64,000 nucleotides of DNA from an uncultured Aquimarina sp. (GTDB taxonomy: Bacteria; Bacteroidota; Bacteroidia; Flavobacteriales; Flavobacteriaceae): assembly GCA_947498815.1 (NCBI GenBank), contig CANMLU010000007.1:186001-250000 (forward strand), in the 5' to 3' direction. The translations under genes were made by a program, and so were the position numbers. The notes under the pieces are model-generated. The model was not told the DNA's origin. It ran no database searches and saw only the letters and a program-made list of their open reading frames with translations. Below, piece by piece: positions 8,954-17,376 of this stretch (its first letter is position 1; every line of letters begins with the position of its first letter).

Positions 8954-9148
8954 ATGGTAACTTTCCTAAAGAATAAATCAAAGTTTGAAAGTGATAGCAT
9001 GGTTTCTGCTCTATTTAAAGAGTTTACAAAGAAAAACGATGAATCTACTGATAAGAAAATTAATGTTGATACTAATTCAAGCGAGATTGCAGATATAATT
9101 TCTAAAAAACTATTGGAAAAGATTGAAAAAGATGTTGTTTTAAAATAA
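8954..9148 (+). CDS. Small hypothetical protein next to the Ntn-like gene
   Basis: The 64-residue product is charged and lysine-rich, with a C-terminal amphipathic stretch (SEIADIISKKLLEKIEK) that could be a helix or coiled coil. It has no signal peptide or membrane segment. It starts 11 bp after the Ntn-hydrolase-like gene and is followed by a strong terminator, so the two genes form one unit and the small protein may be a partner or regulator of the larger one. That link is inference from position only. Confidence 0.5.
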   Translation: MVTFLKNKSKFESDSMVSALFKEFTKKNDESTDKKINVDTNSSEIADIISKKLLEKIEKDVVLK

Positions 9149-9170
9149 TTTTATTTAAAAAATACTTTTA

Positions 9171-9204
9171 AAACCATCATATTTATAAATATGATGGTTT
9201 TTTT
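9171..9204 (+). terminator. Rho-independent terminator after the Ntn-like unit
   Basis: A perfect 30-bp palindrome (arms 9171-9185 and 9186-9200, containing CCATCATATTT) is followed by a run of T. It ends the transcription unit containing the genes at 7653 and 8954, just before the gene at 9224. Confidence 0.8.
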
Positions 9205-9223
9205 ATAAATAAAACTACAATGT

Positions 9224-9613
9224 ATGGTTAGTAGAGAGAGATTATATCGAACCTTTGGAGAATTGCTGTATGTGATTGCTATGAGTGATGGCATTATTCA
9301 GAAAGAAGAAGTCGAGACATTAGAAAAGATTTTGAAAGGCCATCCTAAGGGAGCGGATATCAAATGGTCGTTTGATTATGAAAGCGATAACCAAAGTGAT
9401 GTTGAAACATTATATAAAAAAGTAATCGAAGTGTTTTCTGATAATGGCCCGGATATGGAGTATGATTTTATGATCTATGCACTTACTCAAATAGCTGAAG
9501 CTAGTAAAGGAATACAGCCTAATGAAGAAAAATTAATCACTAATTTTTCTAAAGATCTATTAGAGCGATTTATTAACGATATCGAGAAGATTAAAGAAAA
9601 ATATAACGAATAA
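9224..9613 (+). CDS. TerB-like protein
   Basis: The 129-residue, all-helical acidic protein contains a segment typical of the TerB/DjlA-like fold: LYVIAMSDGIIQKEEVETL at residues about 13-31, where an aspartate-glycine turn precedes the next helix. TerB-like domains are metal-associated helical modules found in tellurite resistance loci and in many unrelated contexts, so no tellurite function should be assumed. No other ter genes are present. The start ATG at 9224 follows a terminator by 20 bp, and the cytochrome gene begins 15 bp after the stop, which suggests a two-gene unit. Confidence 0.65.
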   Translation: MVSRERLYRTFGELLYVIAMSDGIIQKEEVETLEKILKGHPKGADIKWSFDYESDNQSDVETLYKKVIEVFSDNGPDMEYDFMIYALTQIAEASKGIQPNEEKLITNFSKDLLERFINDIEKIKEKYNE

Positions 9614-9627
9614 GTTTACTGGCATAT

Positions 9628-10017
9628 ATGCAAAAAATAATTTTACTACTTGCTACGATTGGATTGCTTACAATGAGCTGTCAATCTGAAAAAAAAGAAA
9701 AAGAAACGATCAAAATAGGAACTAAGAAAAAAGAAATTTCATCTTTTGATCAAGGCAAAAACATTTTTAACGGCAAAGGAAAATGTTATACCTGTCATAA
9801 AATTGATAGAAAATCAATTGGTCCGGGGGTTGATGAAATTATGAAAATATATAAAGAGAAAGATGCAGATCTAATCGCTTTTTTAAAACAAGATGCAGGC
9901 CCTATCGTTGATCCACAAACGTATGTGGTCATGAAAACAAACTTTGCTATCATTAAAACATTTACAGATGAAGAGTTGGATGCTTTGGAAGTGTATATGA
10001 CCGAGGTTATCAAATAA
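9628..10017 (+). CDS. Mono-haem cytochrome c lipoprotein
   Basis: The 129-residue protein has a lipoprotein signal ending in cysteine 18 (LLTMSC), then a charged linker, then a class I cytochrome c domain. The haem-binding motif CYTCH is at residues 53-57, and a methionine near 104 (YVVMKTN) is a candidate sixth ligand. It should be anchored in the cell envelope and carry electrons; the partner is unknown. The gene lies 15 bp after the TerB-like gene and appears to be in the same transcript. Confidence 0.85.
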   Translation: MQKIILLLATIGLLTMSCQSEKKEKETIKIGTKKKEISSFDQGKNIFNGKGKCYTCHKIDRKSIGPGVDEIMKIYKEKDADLIAFLKQDAGPIVDPQTYVVMKTNFAIIKTFTDEELDALEVYMTEVIK

Positions 10018-10137
10018 AATAATATCCTTCGCATCAATGAGTGGCGAAATAACAGGTGCTAAATTGAGTTTATTTTCTATTGAACTCAAAAAAACACATT
10101 CTAAAAATCCTTACTTTAGCATCAGATAAACAATAAG

Positions 10138-11220
10138 ATGACCTTACTAATAATTTACGCTGTACTTTCTATTTTCTTTTCATTTTTATGCTCGATTTTG
10201 GAAGCGGTTCTGCTAAGCGTTACCCCAACATTTGTGAATGTAAAAATGAAAGAGGGTAAACCATATGCAACTACCTTAGAGAACTTAAAAAAAGATGTAG
10301 ACAAACCCCTCATTGCAATACTTACAGTAAATACCATTGCGCATACCGTCGGAGCAATTTTGGTTGGTGTGCAAGCAGAACAGTTACCGTATAAATTTGA
10401 AATATTAGGGGTAAATATGGTTGGTATTGTGTCGGCGATAATGACGATGCTAATCCTAGTCGTTTCAGAAATCATTCCCAAAACCATCGGAGCGACCTAT
10501 TGGAAACAATTAGCAAATTTCACATCAAAAGCCCTGGTAGTATTGATTGCTCCGCTAAAATATACAGGGATATTATGGATATTACAACTCACCACCAAGT
10601 TGATAGGAGGTAAAGGACACCATGGTAGTGTATTGAGTAGAGAAGATTTTTCGGCAATGGCCGATATCGCCGAAGAAGAAGGTGTTTTTGAAGAATCGGA
10701 ATCCAAAGTAATCCGAAATTTATTAAACTTTAAAGCAATACAGGCAAAGAGTATTATGACACCTCGTACCGTGTTAAAAATTGCACCTGAAGATCAGAGT
10801 GTAAAAGAGTTTTTTGAAGCCAACAAAGACTTAAGGTTTTCAAGAATACCCGTGTATAAAGATAATCCGGATAATATCACCGGATATGTGCTTAAAGATG
10901 AAGTATATAAAGAAATGGCCGAGGACAAGCACGATAAAAAATTGGGTGATCTTAAGCGCCAATTATTTGTTGTAGATCGTAGTATGCCAGTGCCAAATTT
11001 ATTTGAGAAACTGGTAGAGCAACGCGAACATATGGCACTTGTAGTAGACGAGTATGGATCGATAAGTGGTTTGGTTAGTATGGAAGATGTGATTGAAACA
11101 TTGTTGGGCTTAGAGATTATGGACGAGAGCGATACCGATAGCAATATGCAGGAACTGGCACGGAAAAATTGGGAAAATCGGGCAAGACGCTTAGGAATTC
11201 TTGATGATAATGACGAATAA
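10138..11220 (+). CDS. CNNM/CBS-domain membrane protein (hemolysin-C family)
   Basis: The 360-residue protein has an N-terminal DUF21/CNNM membrane domain with hydrophobic segments within about residues 1-150, then a pair of CBS domains (about 200-330; SIMTPRTV opens the first and the second contains VVDEYGSISGLVSMEDV). CNNM proteins, including CorC-type transporters, are linked to magnesium or cobalt efflux and bind ATP-Mg in the CBS pair. The C-terminal CorC_HlyC domain present in longer relatives is absent. The ogt gene begins inside its last codons, so the two are translationally coupled. Confidence 0.85.
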   Translation: MTLLIIYAVLSIFFSFLCSILEAVLLSVTPTFVNVKMKEGKPYATTLENLKKDVDKPLIAILTVNTIAHTVGAILVGVQAEQLPYKFEILGVNMVGIVSAIMTMLILVVSEIIPKTIGATYWKQLANFTSKALVVLIAPLKYTGILWILQLTTKLIGGKGHHGSVLSREDFSAMADIAEEEGVFEESESKVIRNLLNFKAIQAKSIMTPRTVLKIAPEDQSVKEFFEANKDLRFSRIPVYKDNPDNITGYVLKDEVYKEMAEDKHDKKLGDLKRQLFVVDRSMPVPNLFEKLVEQREHMALVVDEYGSISGLVSMEDVIETLLGLEIMDESDTDSNMQELARKNWENRARRLGILDDNDE

Positions 11221-11701
11221 CAATGTTGATAAAGTTTGCATAGAAACCCCACTTGGTATTGCCGTAATATCTGGAGGTGAGCAGGGCCTTGCCAGTGTAT
11301 CTGTTACTAAAGAATCCGAAAATACTCCATCCAAAAATATCCCATCTCATTTACAGGGTGCGGTTACCCAACTCCAAGAGTATTTTCAGGGTAAAAGAAC
11401 CGAGTTTGATCTTACACTAAATCCATCAGGGACAGATTTTCAGAAAAGAGTATGGAACGAGTTACTTAAAATTCCATTCGGGAAGACTGTATCTTATTTG
11501 GATATTGCAAAGCGACTGGGAGATCCAAAATGCATTAGAGCAGCGGCAAGTGCAAATGGCAAAAATCCGTTATGGATCATAGTGCCCTGCCATCGTGTAA
11601 TTGGAACCGATGGATCCCTTACGGGATATGCAGGTGGATTATGGCGTAAAAAATGGTTGCTAGATCATGAAAACCCTGTAAAACAACAATCGTTGTTTTA
11701 G
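11201..11701 (+). CDS. ogt: Methylated-DNA-protein cysteine methyltransferase
   Basis: This suicide DNA repair enzyme transfers the methyl group from O6-methylguanine to its own cysteine. The active-site motif PCHRV is present with the acceptor cysteine at residue 130 counted from 11201, and the C-terminal stretch GYAGGLWRKKWLL is characteristic. The preceding segment GTDFQKRVWNELLKIPFG is the family's DNA-binding start. The gene overlaps the CBS-domain gene by 20 bp. Start codons at 11201, 11204 and 11210 are all possible; the last would leave an overlap of only 11 bp. Confidence 0.95.
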   Translation: MMIMTNNNVDKVCIETPLGIAVISGGEQGLASVSVTKESENTPSKNIPSHLQGAVTQLQEYFQGKRTEFDLTLNPSGTDFQKRVWNELLKIPFGKTVSYLDIAKRLGDPKCIRAAASANGKNPLWIIVPCHRVIGTDGSLTGYAGGLWRKKWLLDHENPVKQQSLF

Positions 11702-11714
11702 TATACATTTATTT

Positions 11715-11760
11715 TTTTTTCTTCAGTCCCGAAAAATGAAACTGGGACACCTTATCATTG
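11715..11760 (+). repeat. Dispersed repeat, copy B
   Basis: This is the second copy of the repeat at 5-50, offset by 11,710 bases and sharing the block GAAAAATGAAACTGG. GTCCC and GGGAC flank the shared block as an inverted repeat. The in-frame reading from the ATG at 11736 gives only ten codons, starting M-K-L as in copy A. The rest of the gap to 11998 shows nothing I can identify. Confidence 0.5.
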
Positions 11761-11998
11761 TATTCTAATTGCTTGGTTTTTTAAAAAGACCTGTCATTAT
11801 TTGTGTTGAGTTGTCCCCATTACAAATCGATCAATAACACCTACTTATGCTTACTAATGGCTTGAATACCATGAGTCAGCTATTGCACGTTAGTAATTTT
11901 TATGATGCCCGTTTACCTGTCATTAATTTTCTTACATTAGTAGGGTCGAATATTAATATGATAATAAACTCAATCCTCTTCACTAATTAAACGTTAAC

Positions 11999-13159
11999 AT
12001 GAAAATCTTTAAAAAAATACTCAAAGGACTTTTGGTCATTATTCTTTTATGTGTTGTTTCACTTTACATTTTTGACTATGAATATATTTTTAAAGGCGTT
12101 CGTGTGGTCTATATGACTGGTCATACAACGGCATATCTAGATGATTATAGTCATTTTGATAATCGCACTATAAAAAAAGGAAATGCTACCATACCATGGG
12201 CAATTCATCCAGAATACAACAACTCAAAAAGTACAGATAGATTGAATGAGGTTAATGATAAACTCGGTACCGTTGCCTTTATGATTATCAAGAATGACAG
12301 TATTTGGTATGAAAATTATGCCGACGGATTTGGTAAGGACTCCAGAACGAATTCTTTTTCAATGGCAAAAAGTATGGTGACTGCTATGCTGGGTAAAGCA
12401 ATCATGGATGGTTATATCAAAAGCTTGGATCAACCATTAGGGGATTTCTTCCCAAAGTTTTCTGAAGGCTTGGCAGCCAATACCACTGTTGGAGATCTAT
12501 CCTCGATGTCGTCGGGGCTTAATTGGACCGAAAGTTACACAAGTCCGTTTTCGATAACCGCCAAAGCATATTACGATACAGATATTCGTGAAGTATTACT
12601 AGGGCTTGAGGTTACCGAAGAACCAGGCAAAGAATTTAAATATTTAAGTGGTAATACACAGTTGTTGGGTATGGTGATTGAAAAGGCAACAGGAAAAACA
12701 TTGTCTCAATATCTAAGCGAAAGTTTTTGGAAACCTATGGGGATGGAAAATGAAGCGATATGGCAGCTGGATAGTGAAGATAGCGGAATGGAAAAAGCAT
12801 ATTGTTGCGTGGCTAGTAATGCTAGAGATTTTGCCCGTTTCGGAATGTTATTTAAAAATAAAGGTGTTTTTGCAGGACGACAAATACTACCTGCCGAATT
12901 TACAGAGTTGGCAACCAAAAAAAGATTTGAAGATGATGATATGTATGGTTATGGGTTTTGGCTATCGGATCATTTGGATAAAGAGATTTTTGCAATGCGA
13001 GGCATTTTGGGTCAATATGTGATTTGTATCCCAGAGGATGATGTGATGATTGTAAGATTGGGACATCAAAGAGGTCAATTTGTTAATGGAGAGTCGTTTA
13101 CAGATGACTTCTTTATATTTATTGAAGAAGCCTACAAAATGATCGAGAATGCTGGATAA
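11999..13159 (+). CDS. Serine hydrolase, class C beta-lactamase family
   Basis: The 386-residue protein has an N-terminal membrane anchor or uncleaved signal (residues about 7-25) and a beta-lactamase/penicillin-binding fold. The catalytic SxxK motif is SMAK at residues 121-124, in the context NSFSMAKSM. The second motif appears as YLSGN near residue 215. This large family includes esterases, peptidases and 6-aminohexanoate dimer hydrolases, so beta-lactam resistance should not be inferred. It overlaps the downstream exonuclease gene by 11 bp, which suggests coupled translation even though the functions are not obviously related. Confidence 0.85.
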   Translation: MKIFKKILKGLLVIILLCVVSLYIFDYEYIFKGVRVVYMTGHTTAYLDDYSHFDNRTIKKGNATIPWAIHPEYNNSKSTDRLNEVNDKLGTVAFMIIKNDSIWYENYADGFGKDSRTNSFSMAKSMVTAMLGKAIMDGYIKSLDQPLGDFFPKFSEGLAANTTVGDLSSMSSGLNWTESYTSPFSITAKAYYDTDIREVLLGLEVTEEPGKEFKYLSGNTQLLGMVIEKATGKTLSQYLSESFWKPMGMENEAIWQLDSEDSGMEKAYCCVASNARDFARFGMLFKNKGVFAGRQILPAEFTELATKKRFEDDDMYGYGFWLSDHLDKEIFAMRGILGQYVICIPEDDVMIVRLGHQRGQFVNGESFTDDFFIFIEEAYKMIENAG

Positions 13160-13862
13160 GCTTAATCTAGAACATATTTTATTTCTGGATATTGAAACAG
13201 TACCAGAACATGAAAGTTTTGATGAGCTGAGCGAAGAAACTAAATATCTCTGGGCCGATAAAACCAAATATCAGCGTAAAGAAGATTTTTCTCCCGAAGC
13301 GTTTTATGAACGTGCAGGGATATGGGCAGAGTTTGGGAAAATAGTGTGTATATCAGTAGGATATTTTGTGTTTAAAGGTGATACACGATCCTTTAGAACG
13401 ACTTCATTTCATGGAGAAGAAAAACAATTACTTTTGGATTTCAAGAATTTAATTGAAACTCATTTTAGCAGACCACATCATTTACTTTGTGCTCATAACG
13501 GAAAAGAATTCGATTTCCCTTATATCGCACGCAGAATGATCATTCACAATATCTCATTGCCCTATAAACTAAATCTTTTTGGAAAAAAACCTTGGGAGGT
13601 ACCCCATCTCGACACTTTGGATCTCTGGAAATTCGGAGATTATAAACACTATACTTCTTTAAAGTTATTGACTAATATTTTAGGGATTCCTTCTCCAAAG
13701 GATGATATCGATGGTAGCCAGGTACGCCAAGTGTATTATGAAGAAAAAGATATAGATCGTATCATTATTTATTGTGAAAAAGATACAGTTGCCGTAGCAC
13801 AGATTTTGCTTCGTCTACGACAAGAAGAATTGCTCGAGGATGATGAGGTAATTTCTGTATAA
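13149..13862 (+). CDS. Predicted 3'-5' exonuclease of the PolB-exonuclease-like family
   Basis: The 237-residue protein has the DEDD exonuclease layout: D14 and E16 in LFLDIETVPE, a middle aspartate in AHNGKEFDFPYIARR, and a final aspartate in YCEKDTVAVAQ. This matches the stand-alone exonuclease family related to the proofreading domain of DNA polymerase B (Pfam DNA_pol_B_exo2). It should act on DNA or RNA 3' ends in the cytoplasm. The ATG at 13149 lies inside the end of the serine hydrolase gene. The next gene is convergent with a gap of only 31 bp. Confidence 0.88.
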   Translation: MLDKLNLEHILFLDIETVPEHESFDELSEETKYLWADKTKYQRKEDFSPEAFYERAGIWAEFGKIVCISVGYFVFKGDTRSFRTTSFHGEEKQLLLDFKNLIETHFSRPHHLLCAHNGKEFDFPYIARRMIIHNISLPYKLNLFGKKPWEVPHLDTLDLWKFGDYKHYTSLKLLTNILGIPSPKDDIDGSQVRQVYYEEKDIDRIIIYCEKDTVAVAQILLRLRQEELLEDDEVISV

Positions 13863-13893
13863 GTGTATACTTATTAAGAGTAAAATATTGTAC

Positions 13894-14304
13894 TTAATTC
13901 AAACTACTACGCCTGTCTTCGTCGGTAGGAAAATAAAGATTAGAACTACTATACGAAGTGCCATACGTTTTGACTGCAGAATAGACCTGTTGCATGGCAT
14001 CTTCAAGTTGGTCCATGCCAAGCTCCTTTAAAGGATGCATATATACCGCCATAAGCACATTACTCGAAATAGCATACTTTACATCCAGAGCCGAATGGAA
14101 ATTGGCTTCCATACACTTTTCATATTCTTCTGGAGTCATTAGGTTTTGTTCTTTTATGGGAGCCATAATGCGCATACGATTATGTAATTCATCGGTTAAG
14201 CATATGCATTTTACATCTTTCAATACAAATTGCCAATGACCATTGACACCCTCAACTTCGTCGGCTAATAGTCTAAAAATTTTATCTAGTTTTTTGTTAT
14301 CCAT
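13894..14304 (-). CDS. Conserved hypothetical cytoplasmic protein
   Basis: The 136-residue protein has no signal peptide or membrane segment. A short alternating region (HWQFVLKDVKCICLTDEL) is followed by NRMRIMAPI, a long helical segment and a polar C-terminus. The beta-then-helix pattern resembles the YbjN/type III chaperone-like fold, but I do not assign it. The gene is preceded on the minus strand by a terminator-like hairpin with a T tract (14341-14379) and a larger structured region, so it may be controlled by attenuation. It may otherwise simply follow an independent small RNA. Confidence 0.6.
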   Translation of the reverse strand: MDNKKLDKIFRLLADEVEGVNGHWQFVLKDVKCICLTDELHNRMRIMAPIKEQNLMTPEEYEKCMEANFHSALDVKYAISSNVLMAVYMHPLKELGMDQLEDAMQQVYSAVKTYGTSYSSSNLYFPTDEDRRSSLN

Positions 14305-14340
14305 CCGTATCGCTTTAAATCTAACTGTTTGATAGATGAG

Positions 14341-14379
14341 GTTAAAAAAATTTCCCCCTCCATAATAGGAGAGGGAATT
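14341..14379 (-). terminator. Terminator-like hairpin upstream of the gene at 13894-14304
   Basis: Read on the minus strand, an imperfect GC-rich stem (CCCTCTCC pairing with GGAGGGGG, extended by AAATT and AATTT) is followed directly by a run of T. It lies about 40 bp before the start codon of the 136-codon gene and just after the folded region 14382-14474. This order of folded RNA, terminator and gene is the layout of an attenuator. Confidence 0.5.
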
Positions 14380-14381
14380 TA

Positions 14382-14474
14382 GTAATTATATCTCGGTTGT
14401 GTCCCCCAACACGCTCGAATTATTTACCTGTATACTACAGATGTATTCGAAAATTTCCCTTTCGATATAATTAC
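14382..14474 (-). ncRNA. Candidate structured RNA (three-way junction)
   Basis: Perfect 11-bp arms GTAATTATATC (14382-14392) and GATATAATTAC (14464-14474) enclose two further helices: GTTG/CAAC at the left, and a right-hand hairpin with TCGAAT/ATTCGA capped by CTGTA/TACAG. Beyond it a perfect 18-bp palindrome lies at 14541-14558. I do not recognise a known riboswitch, 6S, SRP or tmRNA signature. The remaining bases of the 398-bp gap (14305-14702) show no gene. Both strands can fold; the minus strand fits the downstream gene. Confidence 0.4.
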
Positions 14475-14702
14475 CAGCAAGCAGGACAGAAAAAATCTGA
14501 CCATGATATTGGTTGGTGTTATTTAGTTATGCTATAATTTACAAAACTTAAGTTTTGTGTTAGAGGAAGCGTTAATAAAGATAATTTGTAAGTGTGCGAA
14601 GTAATTCTAAAGAGCGAATATAAAGATTTATTTCAACAAAACAGGATTCTTGTTAACATTTTTTTAAGATTTTAACCTGTAAATATCTTACTTAACTCCA
14701 AG

Positions 14703-16655
14703 CTAATTACAGATATTATCTGTCATCGTCACACCATTAGGAGTATCAGAATCATTATTGATACATACAAATCTTGCCGCACCTGTAGGTTCGGATATTG
14801 TATTGTTTACAATAGAAACCGTATTATGTTCACCAAATAGGCGAACTCCATCACTTTCATTAGGTTTAATGGTGTTTTGGGATACTTCGATATTAAATGC
14901 ATTTCCGACTTCTATGCCACCCAATACATCATTATTTTTAAATGTAACACCATTAGCATTAGAAAGAACAACTTTATTTAGATTTAAAAAAGAGTTGTTT
15001 TCTAATAACATTGTATTGTTTTTATGTTCATCGGTATTGTTTAACTGCGTAAAATAGACATGAAAACTACCCGAAGTAACTTCATTATCTCTAACTATTA
15101 TATTATTGTTAAAGGTATTGGTGGCAGAAAAACCATTACGAGATACGTTTATTTTATTATTATAAAACAGGGAGTTTATAGTTCCTCCAATTTGTATGCC
15201 TGATTTGCAATTCGATATGATGTTGTCATATACATCGGTGTCTTTTGTAGTTGTTACAACCCCTATGCTATAGCCTTCGATAGAGTTACCCGAAACTTCA
15301 TTGTTAAATACCGTTTCGCTTGATATGCCTCCGGCAGCAAAAATAGCCCAACTTTCTGTGGCACTTCCTGCGGCTTTAAACCTGTTATTGATGATTTTGG
15401 TATCCGATACTAGTGAGTATACGGCTCTTGTGCCAATATCATTATCTTCGACGGTAATGTCTTGACCTATAGTTACTGTAATAAAACCACCACGACTACC
15501 AGTTTCTATATTTTTTCTGATGAGAATGTCAAAAACTCTTTGGTATTCTAAAAGCTCTCCATTGTCGTTTCTTGTTCTTGCGGGTTCGATATTTATAGCA
15601 TAACCTACTTCGCCACCATCAGAATTTGTAGAAGGTTGACCAGAATTAATAAATGTATTACCCTCGATCAAAATATTACGACCATCCGTTAGTGCGATTG
15701 CCATTCTTCGAGAATCTTCGAATTTGCAATTTTTTATGACAACGCCAGTAGTTGGGTTGTAATCTGGATTAAAAGAAAACCCGAAAGAATTAATATTAAC
15801 TGAACCTTTAGAGCCTTTTACGAATGCAAGCCCGTCCAAAATCACATTTCTTCCTGATCGTATGGTAAACAAATGACTTCCTTCAAGCCCGTTGTCTGAA
15901 GGAGAATAGATACGATCATCCCGATCTCCATGCAATGTACCACCTGTTACGATAATATTTTCTTGATCACGAATCGCTAGGATAGCACCTCCTGTTTTTC
16001 CTGCCTCTGCCGGAAATATACGTAGATGCGTGTCTTCAGACATTTTTAAATGAAAATCTGAAGGAATATTGACCGCCTCAAGCGAAGGATAGAAGTTTTG
16101 ATTGGATGTGGTACTGGTTACCTTGGTGACTTCAAAATACGCATCAAATCGCCCGATCTCAAAAGTGGTAGCACCCAATTCTTTGGTAAAAAACAGTAAG
16201 CGTTCTAGTTCGGCATTATTTTTTAAAGCAATGTCCGAAGTTGTGTTCCCTTCAACAATGTCCCATCGAAGTGCATAAAACTTAAATGTAGGATCAATAA
16301 GTTTTACATCACCTTCAAGCGTTAATGCTTTACTTAAAAGTCTTCCGTCTATGGTGCCACCGGCAAATATTAGTGTTCCATCTCCGATAATATCTCCTCC
16401 TTCAAACTCAAGATTTACGTTGGCAGGTAGTGAAATAGTTTCGCCTTTCAGGTCTAAAACACAATCTACAACAAGGGTAGAATTTTCTGTAATACCGGAT
16501 AAATCAAAATCACATGGAGTAGTACTAGTGTTTTCTGGTTGATCCGGGATAATGTCAACTCCTGAATCGGGAGAAGGGTTTTCTATATTTTCTGTGCTAC
16601 ATGAAATAGTGGCGCACAAGACAAGTGCAAATAGGGAATAGTTAAGGTTTTTCAT
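14703..16655 (-). CDS. Parallel beta-helix lipoprotein
   Basis: The 650-residue protein has a lipoprotein signal with cysteine 19 (ATISC) followed by a proline- and serine-rich linker, so it is membrane-anchored in the envelope. From about residue 55 the sequence is dominated by short repeated strands rich in asparagine, valine and glycine, with ladders such as NNVIxxN and DNxI, typical of right-handed parallel beta-helix (pectate lyase/NosD-like) proteins. Such domains bind or cleave polysaccharides, but no catalytic set can be picked out here. It appears monocistronic, with a long non-coding gap downstream. Confidence 0.85.
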   Translation of the reverse strand: MKNLNYSLFALVLCATISCSTENIENPSPDSGVDIIPDQPENTSTTPCDFDLSGITENSTLVVDCVLDLKGETISLPANVNLEFEGGDIIGDGTLIFAGGTIDGRLLSKALTLEGDVKLIDPTFKFYALRWDIVEGNTTSDIALKNNAELERLLFFTKELGATTFEIGRFDAYFEVTKVTSTTSNQNFYPSLEAVNIPSDFHLKMSEDTHLRIFPAEAGKTGGAILAIRDQENIIVTGGTLHGDRDDRIYSPSDNGLEGSHLFTIRSGRNVILDGLAFVKGSKGSVNINSFGFSFNPDYNPTTGVVIKNCKFEDSRRMAIALTDGRNILIEGNTFINSGQPSTNSDGGEVGYAINIEPARTRNDNGELLEYQRVFDILIRKNIETGSRGGFITVTIGQDITVEDNDIGTRAVYSLVSDTKIINNRFKAAGSATESWAIFAAGGISSETVFNNEVSGNSIEGYSIGVVTTTKDTDVYDNIISNCKSGIQIGGTINSLFYNNKINVSRNGFSATNTFNNNIIVRDNEVTSGSFHVYFTQLNNTDEHKNNTMLLENNSFLNLNKVVLSNANGVTFKNNDVLGGIEVGNAFNIEVSQNTIKPNESDGVRLFGEHNTVSIVNNTISEPTGAARFVCINNDSDTPNGVTMTDNICN

Positions 16656-16734
16656 TTTGGGTATATCGTAGATTAAATTGATTAGGAGGCATATAAAAGT
16701 ATTAAAATTATTATTAATACGATCAAAAGATGGT

Positions 16735-17277
16735 TTATTGCGCTTTTTGATATGCTTCTTTTAACCATTCGATAAGCTCATTATCCACTTCATTTTCTGA
16801 AGATAACCGTACCCGATGTGTGCACATGGTTCCAAATGGCCCTGAGTTTTCTAAACGATCTGTGATAGACTTATCTTTTAATTTAAGGCCCAGGTCTATT
16901 CTTGTTTTGGTTGCTGGTTTTATAAGCGCAAATTGTTTTTTTCTAATAATGCTTACACTTCCTTTTTTTGGAGTTTTAACGATATCGTTCCCAAAAGTGT
17001 CAATAATAGAAATCAGTTTTTCGTAGATCGGTTTTAGGCCTTCTTTTCCTTTATACTGAGTGTCTAATAGATCATCTGGAGTGCTATTATCTTCTTTTGA
17101 TAATGCAATAATAGTATTTGCAAATCCATGAGTTACGCCATGTTCTCCTTTTAGGAATTTCATAGCCTCGCCATGTTTAGCAAAATTTTTGGTTTTTAAA
17201 ATGGATTTCCATTCATCCAGTGATTTACCAGTTTTTTCTGGCATATTATCGATCATGGTTTGTAATGCCTTTTCCAT
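16735..17277 (-). CDS. DUF4287 plus DUF5655 protein
   Basis: The 180-residue cytoplasmic protein contains an N-terminal DUF4287 segment (about residues 8-60, with KSLDEWKSILK and GVTHGFANTI) and a C-terminal DUF5655 segment (about 80-178, with KKGSVSIIRKKQFALIKP and RIDLGLKLK). The second domain is related to proposed nucleic-acid-handling or restriction-like modules, but the biochemical function is unknown. The gene stands alone on the minus strand between the beta-helix lipoprotein and an AraC-type regulator. Confidence 0.82.
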   Translation of the reverse strand: MEKALQTMIDNMPEKTGKSLDEWKSILKTKNFAKHGEAMKFLKGEHGVTHGFANTIIALSKEDNSTPDDLLDTQYKGKEGLKPIYEKLISIIDTFGNDIVKTPKKGSVSIIRKKQFALIKPATKTRIDLGLKLKDKSITDRLENSGPFGTMCTHRVRLSSENEVDNELIEWLKEAYQKAQ

Positions 17278-17376
17278 AACTCCTGTATTAAGATTTTGAT
17301 GTTTCCCTGTGTTCCATAAATATACTATATTTTTTGAGCTTTTGTAGGGGGTATAGCCGGTCTAATTTTCGAGTAT

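Noticed and set aside
9224-9613. Tellurite resistance gene
   Set aside because: Only a TerB-like fold is seen; no other ter genes accompany it.
11999-13159. Antibiotic-inactivating beta-lactamase
   Set aside because: The SxxK fold is shared by many esterases and peptidases, and nothing indicates drug hydrolysis.
14382-14474. tRNA, SRP RNA or tmRNA
   Set aside because: No acceptor/anticodon arrangement, no SRP GGAA-loop context and no tmRNA ends; only an unclassified fold remains.
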